A DNA stretch of 64,000 bases from Pseudomonas sp. G34 (lineage in GTDB: Bacteria; Pseudomonadota; Gammaproteobacteria; Pseudomonadales; Pseudomonadaceae), in assembly GCF_031119625.1 (NCBI RefSeq), contig NZ_JAVHZV010000009.1, positions 310,001 through 374,000 of the forward strand. Reading direction: 5' to 3'. A program made the translations under genes and the position numbers. Every line of letters starts with the position of its first letter. The first letter of the stretch is position 1. Below, one piece after another: positions 9,277 to 18,107 of the stretch. The notes under the pieces are model-generated. The model was given only the letters and a program-made list of their open reading frames with translations. It made no database searches and was not told the origin of the DNA.

Positions 9277-10293
9277 TCAACCAAACTCGATCAACACCTT
9301 GCCCACCTGCTGCTGCGCCGCGAAGTAGGCATAGGCGGCCGGCGCGTCTGCGAATTTGAAGGTCTTGCTGATCACCGTTTCGATGCGGTTGGCTGCGGTG
9401 GCACGTAGCAGCTCAAGGAACATCTTGCGGCTGCCGTTGGCGATGCCGCGGATGGTCACGTTCTTGAGGATCAGCGAGAGGTAGTTCGGAATCGGCGATT
9501 GCTGCCCGGGGGTTACGCCAATCACGGCGATGCGTGCGTTGGCGGCGGCTGCGGCGATGGACTGGCCCAGGGTGTCCTGGCCGCCGGTTTCGATGATCAC
9601 GTCGGCGCCGCCGTTATCCGTCAGGGCCATGAGTTGGGCGGCCCAGTCCGGATGCTGGCGATAGTTGATGGTGATGTCGGCGCCCAGCTCGCGGACGATC
9701 TGCAGTTTCTCGTCGCTGGAGGAGGTGATGGCGACGCGCGCGCCGCGCAGCTTGGCGAGTTTCAGTGCGGCCAGTGAAACGCCGCCGGTGCCCAGGCACA
9801 GCACCAGCTCGCCCGGCTTGACCTTGCATACCTCCACCAGCGCGTTCCAGGCGGTAAGGCCGGCCGAGGCCAGGGCGGCGACGTCCTGGTCGGCGAGCGA
9901 AGCCGGTACCTGGATAACCGCCGCGGCGGGCAGCACGACCCGTTCGGCCAGCCAGCCGTCATGGGAGATGCCAATGTCATGGGCGAATACGTCGGGGCGG
10001 AATTCACCGTCCAGCCAGCTGGGGAAGTGCCCGCAGACCACGCGATCGCCCGGCTTGACGTTACCCACACCTGCACCCACCGCGATGACCTCACCGGCCC
10101 CTTCGGAGACCGGGATCCGCTCTGGCGCCTGGCGGGCACCGTAAACGCCGCGCAGCAGTTGCACATCACGGCTGATCAGGCCGACCAGGCGCGGCGCGAC
10201 CAGTACCTCGCCAGGGCCGGCGACGGGGTCGGGGCGGGTGGTGGCGGTCAGGCTGTCCAGGCCTTGCTGGTTACCGATTTGAAAGGCTTTCAT
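9277..10293 (-). CDS. Zinc-independent alcohol dehydrogenase/quinone oxidoreductase family protein
   Basis: 338 aa medium-chain dehydrogenase/reductase. The GroES-like half (residues 1-125, SEGAGEVIAVG) precedes a Rossmann half with LGTGGVSLAALKLA near residues 165-178 and SSSDEKLQIVRELGAD. The structural and catalytic zinc Cys/His sets of classical ADH are absent, pointing to an NADPH:quinone reductase-type enzyme. It is convergent with pcaQ, whose stop lies 18 bases away. It is a paralogue of the frameshifted gene at 22427-23441. Substrate unknown. Confidence 0.85.
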   Translation of the reverse strand: MKAFQIGNQQGLDSLTATTRPDPVAGPGEVLVAPRLVGLISRDVQLLRGVYGARQAPERIPVSEGAGEVIAVGAGVGNVKPGDRVVCGHFPSWLDGEFRPDVFAHDIGISHDGWLAERVVLPAAAVIQVPASLADQDVAALASAGLTAWNALVEVCKVKPGELVLCLGTGGVSLAALKLAKLRGARVAITSSSDEKLQIVRELGADITINYRQHPDWAAQLMALTDNGGADVIIETGGQDTLGQSIAAAAANARIAVIGVTPGQQSPIPNYLSLILKNVTIRGIANGSRKMFLELLRATAANRIETVISKTFKFADAPAAYAYFAAQQQVGKVLIEFG

Positions 10294-10383
10294 GCAGATG
10301 ATCCTTGTCGCTGGAAAATGTGGGGCTTTTCATGGCCCGGGCGTCGAGCGACATGGTGCCAGATAGTGCTTTGGCGTGGTCAA

Positions 10384-10545
10384 GGCTTGGCGGTGCCGAC
10401 GCCTTTCGACCCCGCTCCATGCCGCGGCTACCTGGCCGAACTGGCGCCCGATAGCGCAAGCCCGTTAGCTCCGCAGGCATCTGCAGCAACGCCGCGCTGT
10501 GGCTGTTTCTGGCGGCGCAGCGCACGCCGTCCCGACCTTATCCGC
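10384..10545 (+). pseudogene. Decayed C-terminal fragment of a PcaQ-like LysR regulator
   Basis: In one frame 10384-10470 reads TPFDPAPCRGYLAELAPD and, after a frame change near 10475, AGICSNAALWLFLAAQ. This parallels the C-terminus of the intact PcaQ upstream (APLDAVRVDLHNGDLAELA, then GICSNTALPLSLAAQ). The match therefore spans two frames and lacks the HTH, so it is a remnant. It sits between the alcohol dehydrogenase and the hydrolase and suggests a duplication or replacement of the regulator. Boundaries are approximate. Confidence 0.55.
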
Positions 10546-10623
10546 TCGAACACCTTCAGCGATTATCTGAACTCCCCAGGCCGCCTCGCTTTCCACTTTC
10601 TACACCCATCAGGCAGGCCTTCG

Positions 10624-11400
10624 ATGCTCCCACACAGCCAGCAGGGCCAAGGCCCGATCACCTTCGTGCTGATGCACTTTCTCGGCGGCTCGCACCGTAC
10701 CTGGGGCCCGACCATTGCCTATCTGGATCGCCAGTATCACTGCGTCGCCCTCGATACGCCGGGCTTCGGTGATGCCAGCGCGGTGCCCGGTCATACGGTC
10801 AGCGCGATGGCCGATCAGGTCGACCAGAGCATCCGCGAGCTCGGTCTCGAGCGCTGCATCCTCGTCGGCCATTCGATGACCGGCAAGGTCGCGGCGGTGC
10901 TGGCCTCGCGGCGCCCCGACTATCTCCATGGCCTGGTGCTGGTGGCGCCGTCGCCCCCCGGCCCGCAGCCGATCAGCGACGCCGACCGCGATCGCCAGCG
11001 CGCCTACGACGCTTCCCGACAGCAGGCCGAAGCCTTCGTCGATGAATCCAGCTTCCACCGCCTGCCCGACGACCTGCGCGAAGTCGCCATCGCCGACGCC
11101 CAGAGCGTGAACCTCGCGGCCTGGCGTGCCTGGGTCGATCACGGCAGCCGCGAAGACTGGCAAGAACGCATCGGCAGCCTGCCTTACCCGGCGCTGCTGA
11201 TCTGCGGCGCCGACGACCGCCAGGTGCCGGATGCCGAGGAGCAGGGCCGTACCACCCTGGCGCATTTTCCCCGCAGCGCCGTGCTGACCTTGCCCGGCGC
11301 CGGGCACTTGATGCCGCTGCAGACGCCCCGCGCACTGGCCGAGCAGATGCTCGCGTTCGCTCACTTGATCGCGACTCGTATCGCTGAAGGAGAAGGTTGA
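10624..11400 (+). CDS. Alpha/beta-fold hydrolase
   Basis: 258 aa from the ATG at 10624; the frame is open further upstream, but that part contains the LysR remnant. The nucleophile elbow is VGHSMTGK near residue 83, the oxyanion region is MHFLGGSHRTW near residue 16, and the catalytic His is in GAGHLMPL near the C-terminus. An Asp in ICGADDRQVP near residue 203 is the probable third triad member. Its stop overlaps the start of the SDR gene (TGATG), so the two form a unit, possibly for a lactone or ester plus its alcohol. Substrate unknown. Confidence 0.85.
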   Translation: MLPHSQQGQGPITFVLMHFLGGSHRTWGPTIAYLDRQYHCVALDTPGFGDASAVPGHTVSAMADQVDQSIRELGLERCILVGHSMTGKVAAVLASRRPDYLHGLVLVAPSPPGPQPISDADRDRQRAYDASRQQAEAFVDESSFHRLPDDLREVAIADAQSVNLAAWRAWVDHGSREDWQERIGSLPYPALLICGADDRQVPDAEEQGRTTLAHFPRSAVLTLPGAGHLMPLQTPRALAEQMLAFAHLIATRIAEGEG

Positions 11401-12197
11401 TGGACTTGGGCTTGAAAGACCGTGTGGCACTGATCACTGGCGCGGCAGGCGGAATCGGTCTGGCGACCGCGCGCCTGTTGGCAGAGGAGGGCGTGAAGTT
11501 GGTGCTGACCGACCGCGAGCAGGACGCCTTGCTGCAGGCCGCGGCGGACCTGGGCGGTGAGCCGCTGTTGATCGCCGCGGACATGACCCGGCAAGCCGAG
11601 GTCGATGACCTGATTCGCCAGGCCCAGGCGCGCTTCGGCCAGGTCGATATCGTGGTGCACACCGCCGGCGTGACCGGCGCCAAGGGCGACCCGCTGGAGC
11701 TGTCGGACGCCGACTATCAGGAAGCCTGGGACACCGACTTCTTCAGCGCCGTGCGCATTGCCCGGGCAACCGTGCCGGCCATGCGCAAGCGCGGCTGGGG
11801 CCGGCTGGTCTGCATCACCTCGGAAAACGCCGTGCAGCCGTACTGGGAAGAGGCCGTGTACAACGTGGCCAAGGCCGCGCTGGCGGCCTTCATCAAGAAC
11901 CTGTCCTACAAGGAAGCCGCCCACGGCGTGCTGTGCAACACGGTCTCGCCCGCGTTCATCGAAACCGGCATGACCGACGGCATGATGGAAAAACGTGCCG
12001 AAGAGAGGGGCGTGAGCTTCGAGGAAGCGGTACAGAGCTTCCTGAAGGAGGAGCGCCCGGGTATCGTCCAGCAGCGCCGCGGCCAGCCGCACGAAGTGGC
12101 AGCGGCGATTGCGTTGCTGGTCTCGGCGCGCGCCTCGTTTATCAACGGCAGCAACCTGCGCGTCGATGGTGGGTCGGTGCAGAGCGTGCAGAACTGA
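11400..12197 (+). CDS. SDR-family oxidoreductase
   Basis: 265 aa classical short-chain dehydrogenase. The cofactor motif TGAAGGIG lies near residue 14, the NAG-equivalent is HTAGVTG, and the catalytic Ser/Tyr/Lys set is seen as ITSENA and YNVAK. The C-terminal FINGSNLRVDGG is typical of the family. Start chosen at the ATG overlapping the hydrolase stop; a TTG one codon earlier is possible. Translationally coupled to the hydrolase. The substrate cannot be read from sequence. Confidence 0.87.
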   Translation: MDLGLKDRVALITGAAGGIGLATARLLAEEGVKLVLTDREQDALLQAAADLGGEPLLIAADMTRQAEVDDLIRQAQARFGQVDIVVHTAGVTGAKGDPLELSDADYQEAWDTDFFSAVRIARATVPAMRKRGWGRLVCITSENAVQPYWEEAVYNVAKAALAAFIKNLSYKEAAHGVLCNTVSPAFIETGMTDGMMEKRAEERGVSFEEAVQSFLKEERPGIVQQRRGQPHEVAAAIALLVSARASFINGSNLRVDGGSVQSVQN

Positions 12198-12325
12198 GGT
12201 GACGGGTGAATCACCGCGCGTGGCCTGAAGGGCAGCACGGCGGTTTCGAGTTCGGCATTGCCCTTGGTTGACGCACCGATCCGGCGATTGTCCGGCGTGT
12301 GCCGCTGTGGCCATGCTTTTGCCGA

Positions 12326-12365
12326 AAACGACAACGGGGCAGTCACCAGCCGTGACGGCCCCGTT
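12326..12365 (-). terminator. Rho-independent terminator of the porin gene
   Basis: Hairpin AACGGGGC/GCCCCGTT plus GTCAC/GTGAC (12333-12365) with one mismatch and a 5-base loop, followed in the leftward direction by a short T tract (AAAA at 12324-12328 on the plus strand). It lies 19 bases after the porin stop. Confidence 0.75.
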
Positions 12366-12384
12366 ACAACGGCCAACTTTCGGA

Positions 12385-13710
12385 TCAGAAGGTAAGGGCG
12401 AACATCAGCTGGGTATAGAGGTTGCGGTCATTGCTGCCCAACTGGCTGCCACCGTTATCCGCGCTGTTCTTCGGCTGGTAGAGGCCGACCAATGGAATGA
12501 CCATCAGGTTGTCGCTGAGGCCCCACTGGGCATACACGTCGAGCTCGCGGCCCGAGAGGTCGCCGAGTTGGTTGTCGAGGGTGTCGTAGTCGAACCACAG
12601 CGCGCCCAGGGTCAGGTTTTCCAGTGGGGTGACGCTGGCGCCGACGTGGTGAATGCGGGTGTTGCTGTTGAACGGGCCTGCATAGTTGCCGGCAACTTCG
12701 CCCTGGAACCAGGTGCCGAAGCCACGGTTGAGACCGTAGAACAGCGGGTCGTAGCCCTCCGAGAAGCGGCTGTAGCGGTAATTGATGGTCGGCGCCCAGG
12801 CGACCTCGGAGAAGGTCCAGCCGGCTTCCAGGTACCAGGCGTTTTCGTCATCGACCTTGCGCTTGTCCTGGCGGGCGTATTCGGCAGACAGGAACAGGTC
12901 CCGCACGCCGGCATTGCCCTGGGCGCGCAGGCTGTAGGTCTTCATGCCGTCGCGGTCCAGTTGCGCGGGCGAGGCGTATTGCGTGTCGACGTCCTTGACG
13001 TCGATATAGGTCAGGCCCAGGGTGCCGGCTTCGGCGACATGTTCCAGAGTGCCGACGTACATCTCGGAGCGCGCCTGGGCGCGGTTATCGGATTTGATCC
13101 ACATCAGGTCGCTGCGCCAGCCTTGCTTGCCACCCAGGCGCAGCACGGCGGTCTGGTCGAAGCTCTTGCGCGCGGCGAGGTAGTAGCCGCCGCCGCGATT
13201 GAATTCACCATCGGCCACGCCCTTGCCGATATTCAGGGCGTCGCCATTGATCAGGAAGCCATCACCGACCACGATGTTCTGGCGGCCAAAGGACAGATCG
13301 ACGCCATCTTCGCCCAGCGCCGTAAACAGGTCTGCCGAGCGCCAACCCAGGTACGCGTCTTCGATCTTGGTGGTGCGCTCCGAGCCATCGGTGAAGCTGG
13401 CCGCATCGCCATCGCCCCAGGTGCCCGAGGAGAGCAACGCGAACGCGCCATATGCCGTGCCGGCGCCGCCAAGCCCCTGGTCGGCGTTGATGCCGTACTT
13501 GAGGTAGCCCTCGCGCCAGGACGCCGAACCGGCTCGCGTGGCGCCCGTGGTGGCGTAGCGCTCCTGGCTGTGGAAGATGCCGACCACCGCTTCGAGGGTG
13601 GCGTTCAGGTGGCTGTCATCATCGCTGTAGAGCTCATGGGCACCCGCCTGGGAGGCGGCGCCGATCAACAGGGCGAGAGCGGAGCGTTGCAGCACGGAGC
13701 GCTTGGACAT
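12385..13710 (-). CDS. Outer-membrane porin (alginate-export-like beta-barrel family)
   Basis: 441 aa. A signal peptide is visible ([15 protein letters not shown], cleavage near residue 24), and the mature part has alternating beta-strand composition and ends in Phe (LFALTF), the usual barrel assembly signal. The sequence resembles the alginate_exp family of porins found beside aromatic catabolic genes. It is divergent from pcaHG with a PcaQ-type palindrome between them, so it may admit protocatechuate or a related aromatic acid; that substrate is inferred from position only. Confidence 0.8.
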   Translation of the reverse strand: MSKRSVLQRSALALLIGAASQAGAHELYSDDDSHLNATLEAVVGIFHSQERYATTGATRAGSASWREGYLKYGINADQGLGGAGTAYGAFALLSSGTWGDGDAASFTDGSERTTKIEDAYLGWRSADLFTALGEDGVDLSFGRQNIVVGDGFLINGDALNIGKGVADGEFNRGGGYYLAARKSFDQTAVLRLGGKQGWRSDLMWIKSDNRAQARSEMYVGTLEHVAEAGTLGLTYIDVKDVDTQYASPAQLDRDGMKTYSLRAQGNAGVRDLFLSAEYARQDKRKVDDENAWYLEAGWTFSEVAWAPTINYRYSRFSEGYDPLFYGLNRGFGTWFQGEVAGNYAGPFNSNTRIHHVGASVTPLENLTLGALWFDYDTLDNQLGDLSGRELDVYAQWGLSDNLMVIPLVGLYQPKNSADNGGSQLGSNDRNLYTQLMFALTF

Positions 13711-13901
13711 GGTTGGCTTCCCTGGTTTTTTCTTATGGGACGAAGGCTAGCGGTTTACCCAGGCCAGCCCTTGAGCATCCTTGCCATTCACTTGTCTGCC
13801 CTTGCCAACACTGGCTCAGTCTCCGCCAGGAGCGCGTGCTTGGTTCGAGCTCCGAAGAGCGTGGGGGCATCGCTCACTACGCGCGACCAAGGGGGCTTAT
13901 C

Positions 13902-13919
13902 CATAACCATGCGGTTATG
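13902..13919. promoter_or_regulatory. PcaQ-type operator between porin and pcaH
   Basis: Perfect palindrome CATAACC-ATGC-GGTTATG. The known rhizobial PcaQ site is ATAACC-N4-GGTTAA, so 11 of 12 specified bases match. It lies about 115 bases before the pcaH ATG and about 190 before the divergent porin ATG. The rest of the 324-base gap (13711-14034) shows nothing else recognisable apart from the ribosome-binding AACAGGAG before pcaH. Confidence 0.65.
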
Positions 13920-14034
13920 TGTTGGTCGCGCTTTTTCATTAGGCGGCTCGCGCTTGCTGGCCGATCATGGCCCGCAGAGCCTGCGGCGCCTTGGCGCGCG
14001 GCAACGCCACAATTTCAATAAACAGGAGCGTCCC

Positions 14035-14748
14035 ATGTCCGAGGACAGCCGTTTCATCATCCGTGATCGCAACTGGCACCCCAAGGCCTTCACCCCCGAT
14101 TACAAGACCTCCATCGCCCGTTCACCGCGCCAGGCGCTGGTAAGCATTCCGCAATCGATTTCGGAAACCAGCGGGCCGGACTTCAGCCACCTGAAGATGG
14201 GCTGGCACGACAACGACCTGCTGCTCAACTTCGCCAACGGCGGCCTGCCCATCGGCGAGCGCATTCTGGTCTGTGGGCGGGTGATGGATCAGTACGGCAA
14301 GCCGATTCCGCATACCTTCGTGGAAATGTGGCAGGCCAACGCCGGTGGCCGCTATCGCCACAAGAACGACCGCTACCTGGCACCGCTGGACCCCAACTTC
14401 GGCGGCGTCGGCCGTGCCCTGACCGACAGCGAGGGCCATTACAGCTTCCGCACCGTCAAGCCGGGCCCGTACCCCTGGCGCAACGGCCCCAATGACTGGC
14501 GCCCGGCGCACATTCACTTCTCCATCAGTGGCCCGTCGATCGCCACCAAACTGATTACCCAGCTGTATTTCGAAGGGGATCCGCTGATCCCGCTGTGCCC
14601 CATCGTCAAGGCCATCGCCAACCCGGACGCGGTACAGACGCTGATCGCCAAGCTCGACATGAGCATGGCCAACCCCATGGACTGCCTGGCCTACCGTTTC
14701 GACATCGTGCTGCGCGGCCAGCGCAAGACCCACTTCGAGAATTGCTGA
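14035..14748 (+). CDS. pcaH: Protocatechuate 3,4-dioxygenase, beta subunit
   Basis: 237 aa intradiol dioxygenase carrying the non-haem Fe(III) site. It cleaves protocatechuate to beta-carboxy-cis,cis-muconate at the head of the beta-ketoadipate pathway. Expected ligands are present: Tyr107 (GGRYRHK), Tyr146 (PGPYPWR) and His159/His161 (RPAHIHFS). The start is the ATG 8 bases after AACAGGAG; the long upstream open frame is antisense to the porin. pcaG follows after 10 bases. Confidence 0.97.
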   Translation: MSEDSRFIIRDRNWHPKAFTPDYKTSIARSPRQALVSIPQSISETSGPDFSHLKMGWHDNDLLLNFANGGLPIGERILVCGRVMDQYGKPIPHTFVEMWQANAGGRYRHKNDRYLAPLDPNFGGVGRALTDSEGHYSFRTVKPGPYPWRNGPNDWRPAHIHFSISGPSIATKLITQLYFEGDPLIPLCPIVKAIANPDAVQTLIAKLDMSMANPMDCLAYRFDIVLRGQRKTHFENC

Positions 14749-14758
14749 GGAGCCCGCC

Positions 14759-15367
14759 ATGCCTGTAGAACTGTTGCCCGAAACCGCTTCGCAAACCGCC
14801 GGCCCCTACGTGCACATCGGCCTGGCGCTGGCCGCCGCCGGCAACCCGACCCGTGACCAGGAAATCTGGAACCAGATGGCCAAGCCCGGCGCCCCGGGCG
14901 AGCACATCACCCTGATCGGCCATGTCTACGACGGCAATGGCCACCTGGTGCGCGATGCCTTCCTGGAACTCTGGCAGGCCGATCACCAGGGCCGTTACGA
15001 CGCCGAGTACGACCTCGACAAACCCTTCAATGGCTTCGGCCGTACCGCCACCACCTTCGATGCCGGCAGCGAGTGGACGGTGCACACCGTCAAGCCGGGT
15101 GTGGTCAACAACGCCGCCGGTGTGCCGATGGCGCCGCACATCAACGTCGCGCTGTTCGCCCGTGGCATCAACATCCACCTGCACACGCGCCTGTATTTCG
15201 AAGACGAAGCCGAGGCCAACGACAAGGACCCGGTGCTCGGCCTGATCGAGCAGCCATCGCGCCGCGAGACCCTGATCGCCAGGCGCTGCGAGGTTGACGG
15301 CAAGCCGGCCTACCGATTTGATATCCGCATTCAGGGGGACGGCGAAACGGTGTTTTTTGATTTCTGA
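14759..15367 (+). CDS. pcaG: Protocatechuate 3,4-dioxygenase, alpha subunit
   Basis: 202 aa partner of PcaH in the (alpha-beta)n Fe(III) enzyme. It has the same fold (ELWQADHQGRYD, TVKPGVVNN, MAPHINVALFARG) but lacks the full ligand set, as expected for the alpha chain. It starts with ATG after GAGGAG, 10 bases from pcaH. The downstream ATPase gene begins inside its last codons. Confidence 0.97.
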   Translation: MPVELLPETASQTAGPYVHIGLALAAAGNPTRDQEIWNQMAKPGAPGEHITLIGHVYDGNGHLVRDAFLELWQADHQGRYDAEYDLDKPFNGFGRTATTFDAGSEWTVHTVKPGVVNNAAGVPMAPHINVALFARGINIHLHTRLYFEDEAEANDKDPVLGLIEQPSRRETLIARRCEVDGKPAYRFDIRIQGDGETVFFDF

Positions 15368-16442
15368 CAGCGCACTGGATGCGCCCGTCGAGCAGATCGA
15401 CGCGCGCATCCACCAGGGTTTCAGCGCGGCGCTAGAGGCCCGTGGGTTTCGCGCCGACAGCCAGCAACAGCAGGCAATCGATACCCTGGCGCAGTGGCTG
15501 CAAGGCTGGTGCGCCGGGCGTCGTGGCTGGCTGCGCAAACCGTTGGCTGGCGTCTACCTGTGGGGTGGCGTGGGGCGCGGCAAGAGTTTCGTGATGGACG
15601 CCTTCTTCGCCGCCGCACCGTTGCGCGCCAAGCGCCGGGTGCATTTCCACGCCTTTTTGCAGGAGCTGCAGCAGCGCATGCAGGCATTCGCCGGCCAGCC
15701 CGACCCGCTGGTGCTGGCCATCCGCGCGCTGGCCCAGGACATTCGCCTGCTGTGCTTCGATGAATTCCACGTGCATGACATCGGCGACGCCATGCTCTTG
15801 CGCCGCCTGCTCGACGTGCTGGTCGAGGAGGGCGTTGGCCTGGTCATGACCTCCAACTACCCGCCGGCCGGGCTGTGCCCCAATCCGCTGTACCGCGAGC
15901 GTTTCACCCCGGCCATCGAGATGCTCGAAAAGCGCTTCACGGTGCTGGCGCTGGATGCCGGTACCGATTACCGCGAGTTGCCCGGCAATGCCCAGCAGTG
16001 GGGTGAGTACCTGTGGCCGCAGTCGTCGGGCGGCGTGGCTTACCTGCAACGCTGGCTGGCGCTGGATGAGCAGGCGCAGCGCGACCCGGTGCTGACCGTC
16101 AACCACCATCCGCTGCCGGTGCGCGCCCTGGCGCCCGGCCGTGCCTGGCTGGAGTTCGCCGAGCTGTGCGGCAACGCCCACTCCACGGCGGATTTTCTCT
16201 GGCTGCTGCAGCGCTATCCGCGCCTGGCCCTGACCGGGGTACCGACCCTGGATTCACAGCCCACCGATGCCTGCCAGCGGTTTATCAACCTGGTGGATAT
16301 CGCCTACGATGCCGGCGCCGAATTGCTGTTGTGCAGCGAATTCAGCCTCGAACGCCTGTGCCGCGGCTCCGCCCATCAGGATTTCGTGCGAACCCGCAGC
16401 CGCCTTGGTCAATTGCACAGGCGAGAACTGCTGATGACCTAA
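15357..16442 (+). CDS. AFG1/ZapE-like ATPase
   Basis: About 361 aa if translation begins at the TTG at 15357, 11 bases inside the end of pcaG; the start is uncertain and other non-ATG starts are possible. Walker A is GGVGRGKS near residue 70 and Walker B is LLCFDEFH near residue 137. Proteins of this family act at the division septum (ZapE) or in membrane-protein quality control. Pseudomonads normally have a zapE elsewhere, so this copy is probably a paralogue. Overlap with pcaG suggests cotranscription, though no link to protocatechuate is known. Confidence 0.8.
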   Translation: MISDSALDAPVEQIDARIHQGFSAALEARGFRADSQQQQAIDTLAQWLQGWCAGRRGWLRKPLAGVYLWGGVGRGKSFVMDAFFAAAPLRAKRRVHFHAFLQELQQRMQAFAGQPDPLVLAIRALAQDIRLLCFDEFHVHDIGDAMLLRRLLDVLVEEGVGLVMTSNYPPAGLCPNPLYRERFTPAIEMLEKRFTVLALDAGTDYRELPGNAQQWGEYLWPQSSGGVAYLQRWLALDEQAQRDPVLTVNHHPLPVRALAPGRAWLEFAELCGNAHSTADFLWLLQRYPRLALTGVPTLDSQPTDACQRFINLVDIAYDAGAELLLCSEFSLERLCRGSAHQDFVRTRSRLGQLHRRELLMT

Positions 16443-16475
16443 GGTCTGTACGAAAGGTCTCCGAGCGAACGACAA
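16443..16475 (+). repeat. Fragment of the MITE-like element found at 49997
   Basis: GGTCTGTACGAAAGGTCTCC and the following AGCGAA match the left end of the inverted-repeat element at 49997-50137 with few differences. Only this end is present, and it sits directly between the ATPase stop and the permease start, forming most of the permease leader. Confidence 0.6.
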
Positions 16476-16489
16476 GGAACGCTGAAACC

Positions 16490-17431
16490 GTGCTGCAAAT
16501 CCTCCAGATCACCGCGCCGATCTTCCTGCTGATCGGCCTGGGCTACCTCGCGGCCATGGGCGGCCTGCTCAACCGCGAGCAGGTGCGGGGTATCGGCGCC
16601 TTCGTGATCACCTTCGCCATGCCGGCCTTGCTGATCAAGACCCTGGGCACCGCGCCGATCCAGCAGACCCTGCTGCCCGGTTACCTGCTGGCCTACGCGT
16701 TCGGCTCCCTGGCGGCCTTTGCTGCGGCCTTCAGCGTGTCGCGCTGGCTGCGCGGCGACAACCTGTCCGGCTCGGCGATCAATGCCATGGGCATGTCGGT
16801 TTCCAACAGCGGTTTTGTCGGCTACCCGCTGGTGGCGGCCGCCATCGGCTCGCCGGCAGTGCTCGGCATGGCGATGGGCATGCTGGTCGAGAACCTGCTG
16901 ATGATCCCCCTGGCGCTAGTGCTCGCCGAGGCCGGCAAGCAGCAGGGTGGTGGCGGCCTGAGCGTGCTGGGGGTGATCTTCGGGCGGCTGCTGAAGAACC
17001 CGGTGATCATCGGCATCCTCATCGGCCTGGGCGTGTCGCTGCTGGGCATCGAGATACCGCCGCTGCTGTTCAAGCCCATAGACATGCTCGCCGGCGTGTC
17101 GGCACCCTTGGCGCTGTTCGTGATCGGCGCCGGCCTGTTCGGCATGAAGGCGCGGGGCGTGTGGGTCGATGCGGCGTGGATTGCCAGCGGCAAGCTGATC
17201 GTTCATCCGCTGGCGGTGCTGTGCGCCTTCCTGCTGGTGCCGGGCATCGACCCGGTGATGAAGGCGGTGGGCGTGCTGTTCGCCTGCTCGCCGATGATGA
17301 GCATCTTCCCCATCCTCGGCCAGCGCTTCGGCCTGGAAGATCGCTGCAGCGCGACCCTGCTGGTCGCCACCGTGCTGTCGTTCTTCACCATCAGCCTGGC
17401 GCTGGTATTTATTGGCGCAGGGACGTCCTAA
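16490..17431 (+). CDS. AEC-family auxin efflux carrier-like permease
   Basis: 313 aa from a GTG at 16490, preceded by AAGGA. About ten hydrophobic segments are seen, with the AEC family pattern: five helices, a loop after residue ~150, five helices. Motifs include FVITFAMPALLIKTLG and NSGFVGYPLV in the first half and FACSPMMSIFPILG in the second. The family exports or imports small carboxylates such as malonate or malate. Substrate not determinable. Start called by alignment of the first helix; upstream in-frame codons overlap the ATPase gene. Confidence 0.85.
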   Translation: MLQILQITAPIFLLIGLGYLAAMGGLLNREQVRGIGAFVITFAMPALLIKTLGTAPIQQTLLPGYLLAYAFGSLAAFAAAFSVSRWLRGDNLSGSAINAMGMSVSNSGFVGYPLVAAAIGSPAVLGMAMGMLVENLLMIPLALVLAEAGKQQGGGGLSVLGVIFGRLLKNPVIIGILIGLGVSLLGIEIPPLLFKPIDMLAGVSAPLALFVIGAGLFGMKARGVWVDAAWIASGKLIVHPLAVLCAFLLVPGIDPVMKAVGVLFACSPMMSIFPILGQRFGLEDRCSATLLVATVLSFFTISLALVFIGAGTS

Positions 17432-17454
17432 GAGCGCTTGCTTGCGTAGTGTGG

Positions 17455-17508
17455 GTCGGGCCGCGTAGGTGAAACCCATCTCGATTTGATGGGTTTCACC
17501 TACGCGGC
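17455..17508. terminator. 21-bp perfect hairpin, probable terminator built from repeat sequence
   Basis: 17460-17480 and 17488-17508 are perfectly complementary around a 7-base loop. There is no long T tract. The left arm is the reverse complement of a segment common to the dispersed repeats at 17685-17703, 17924-17942 and 37630-37648, so the hairpin was probably made by an inverted copy of that repeat. Confidence 0.55.
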
Positions 17509-17558
17509 TTGCTTCTCGTGGGAGCGGGCGGGGACGCCGAGTTCATGCCCGCGAATGC

Positions 17559-18100
17559 GTGCGTACGAACCAGTTGCAGGATGGTGCGGCCTTTCCCCTA
17601 TCCCGTGGGAACGGGCCATGCCCGTGATTTTTCGCGGGCATGGCCCGCTCCCACAATGAACCAGTCGCAGGGTGGACGACGCCTCACCTACGCGGCCCGA
17701 CCCGTCCACCGTTCTGCGATCGCAATGGTGGATGAAAAGAGCGTCATCCACCCTACAGCCCACCCTACCCAAGATGCGCGGCTGTAGGGTGGGCTTCAGC
17801 CCACCAAATCGAACGTCCGCTTGTGCCTTGTGGCAGCCTCTAACGTGTGCGTACGAACCAGTTGCAGGATGGTGCGGCCTTTCCCCTATCCCGTGGGAAC
17901 CAGTCGCAGGGTGGACGACGCCTCACCTACGCGGCCCGACCCGTCCACCGTTCTGCGATCGCAATGGTGGATGAAAAGAGCGTCATCCACCCTACCCAAG
18001 AGGCGCGGCTGTAGGGTGGGCTTCAGCCCACCAAATCGAACGGCCGCTCTTGCCTTGTAGCAGCCTCTTTGATGTCGCCTAAAAAGATCGCGAACAGATT
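17559..18100 (+). repeat. Two tandem copies of a ~240-290 bp intergenic repeat
   Basis: Copy 1 starts at 17559 and copy 2 at 17847, both opening GTGCGTACGAACCAG. They are nearly identical except that copy 1 holds an extra 49-base REP-like hairpin (about 17611-17660, GGGCCATGCCCG facing CGGGCATGGCCC). Copy 2 lacks a short segment after GCGTCATCCACCCTAC. A third, partial copy lies at 37613-37800. No protein is likely; short frames here are repeat artefacts. This accounts for the whole 676-base gap after the permease. Confidence 0.85.
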
Positions 18101-18107
18101 CTACTAA

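Noticed and set aside
12268..14034. In-frame upstream extension of pcaH
   Set aside because: It runs antisense through the porin gene; the ATG at 14035 has a proper ribosome site and the family N-terminus.
17559..18100. Possible CRISPR array
   Set aside because: Only two long copies (~240-290 bp) without regular spacers or cas genes.
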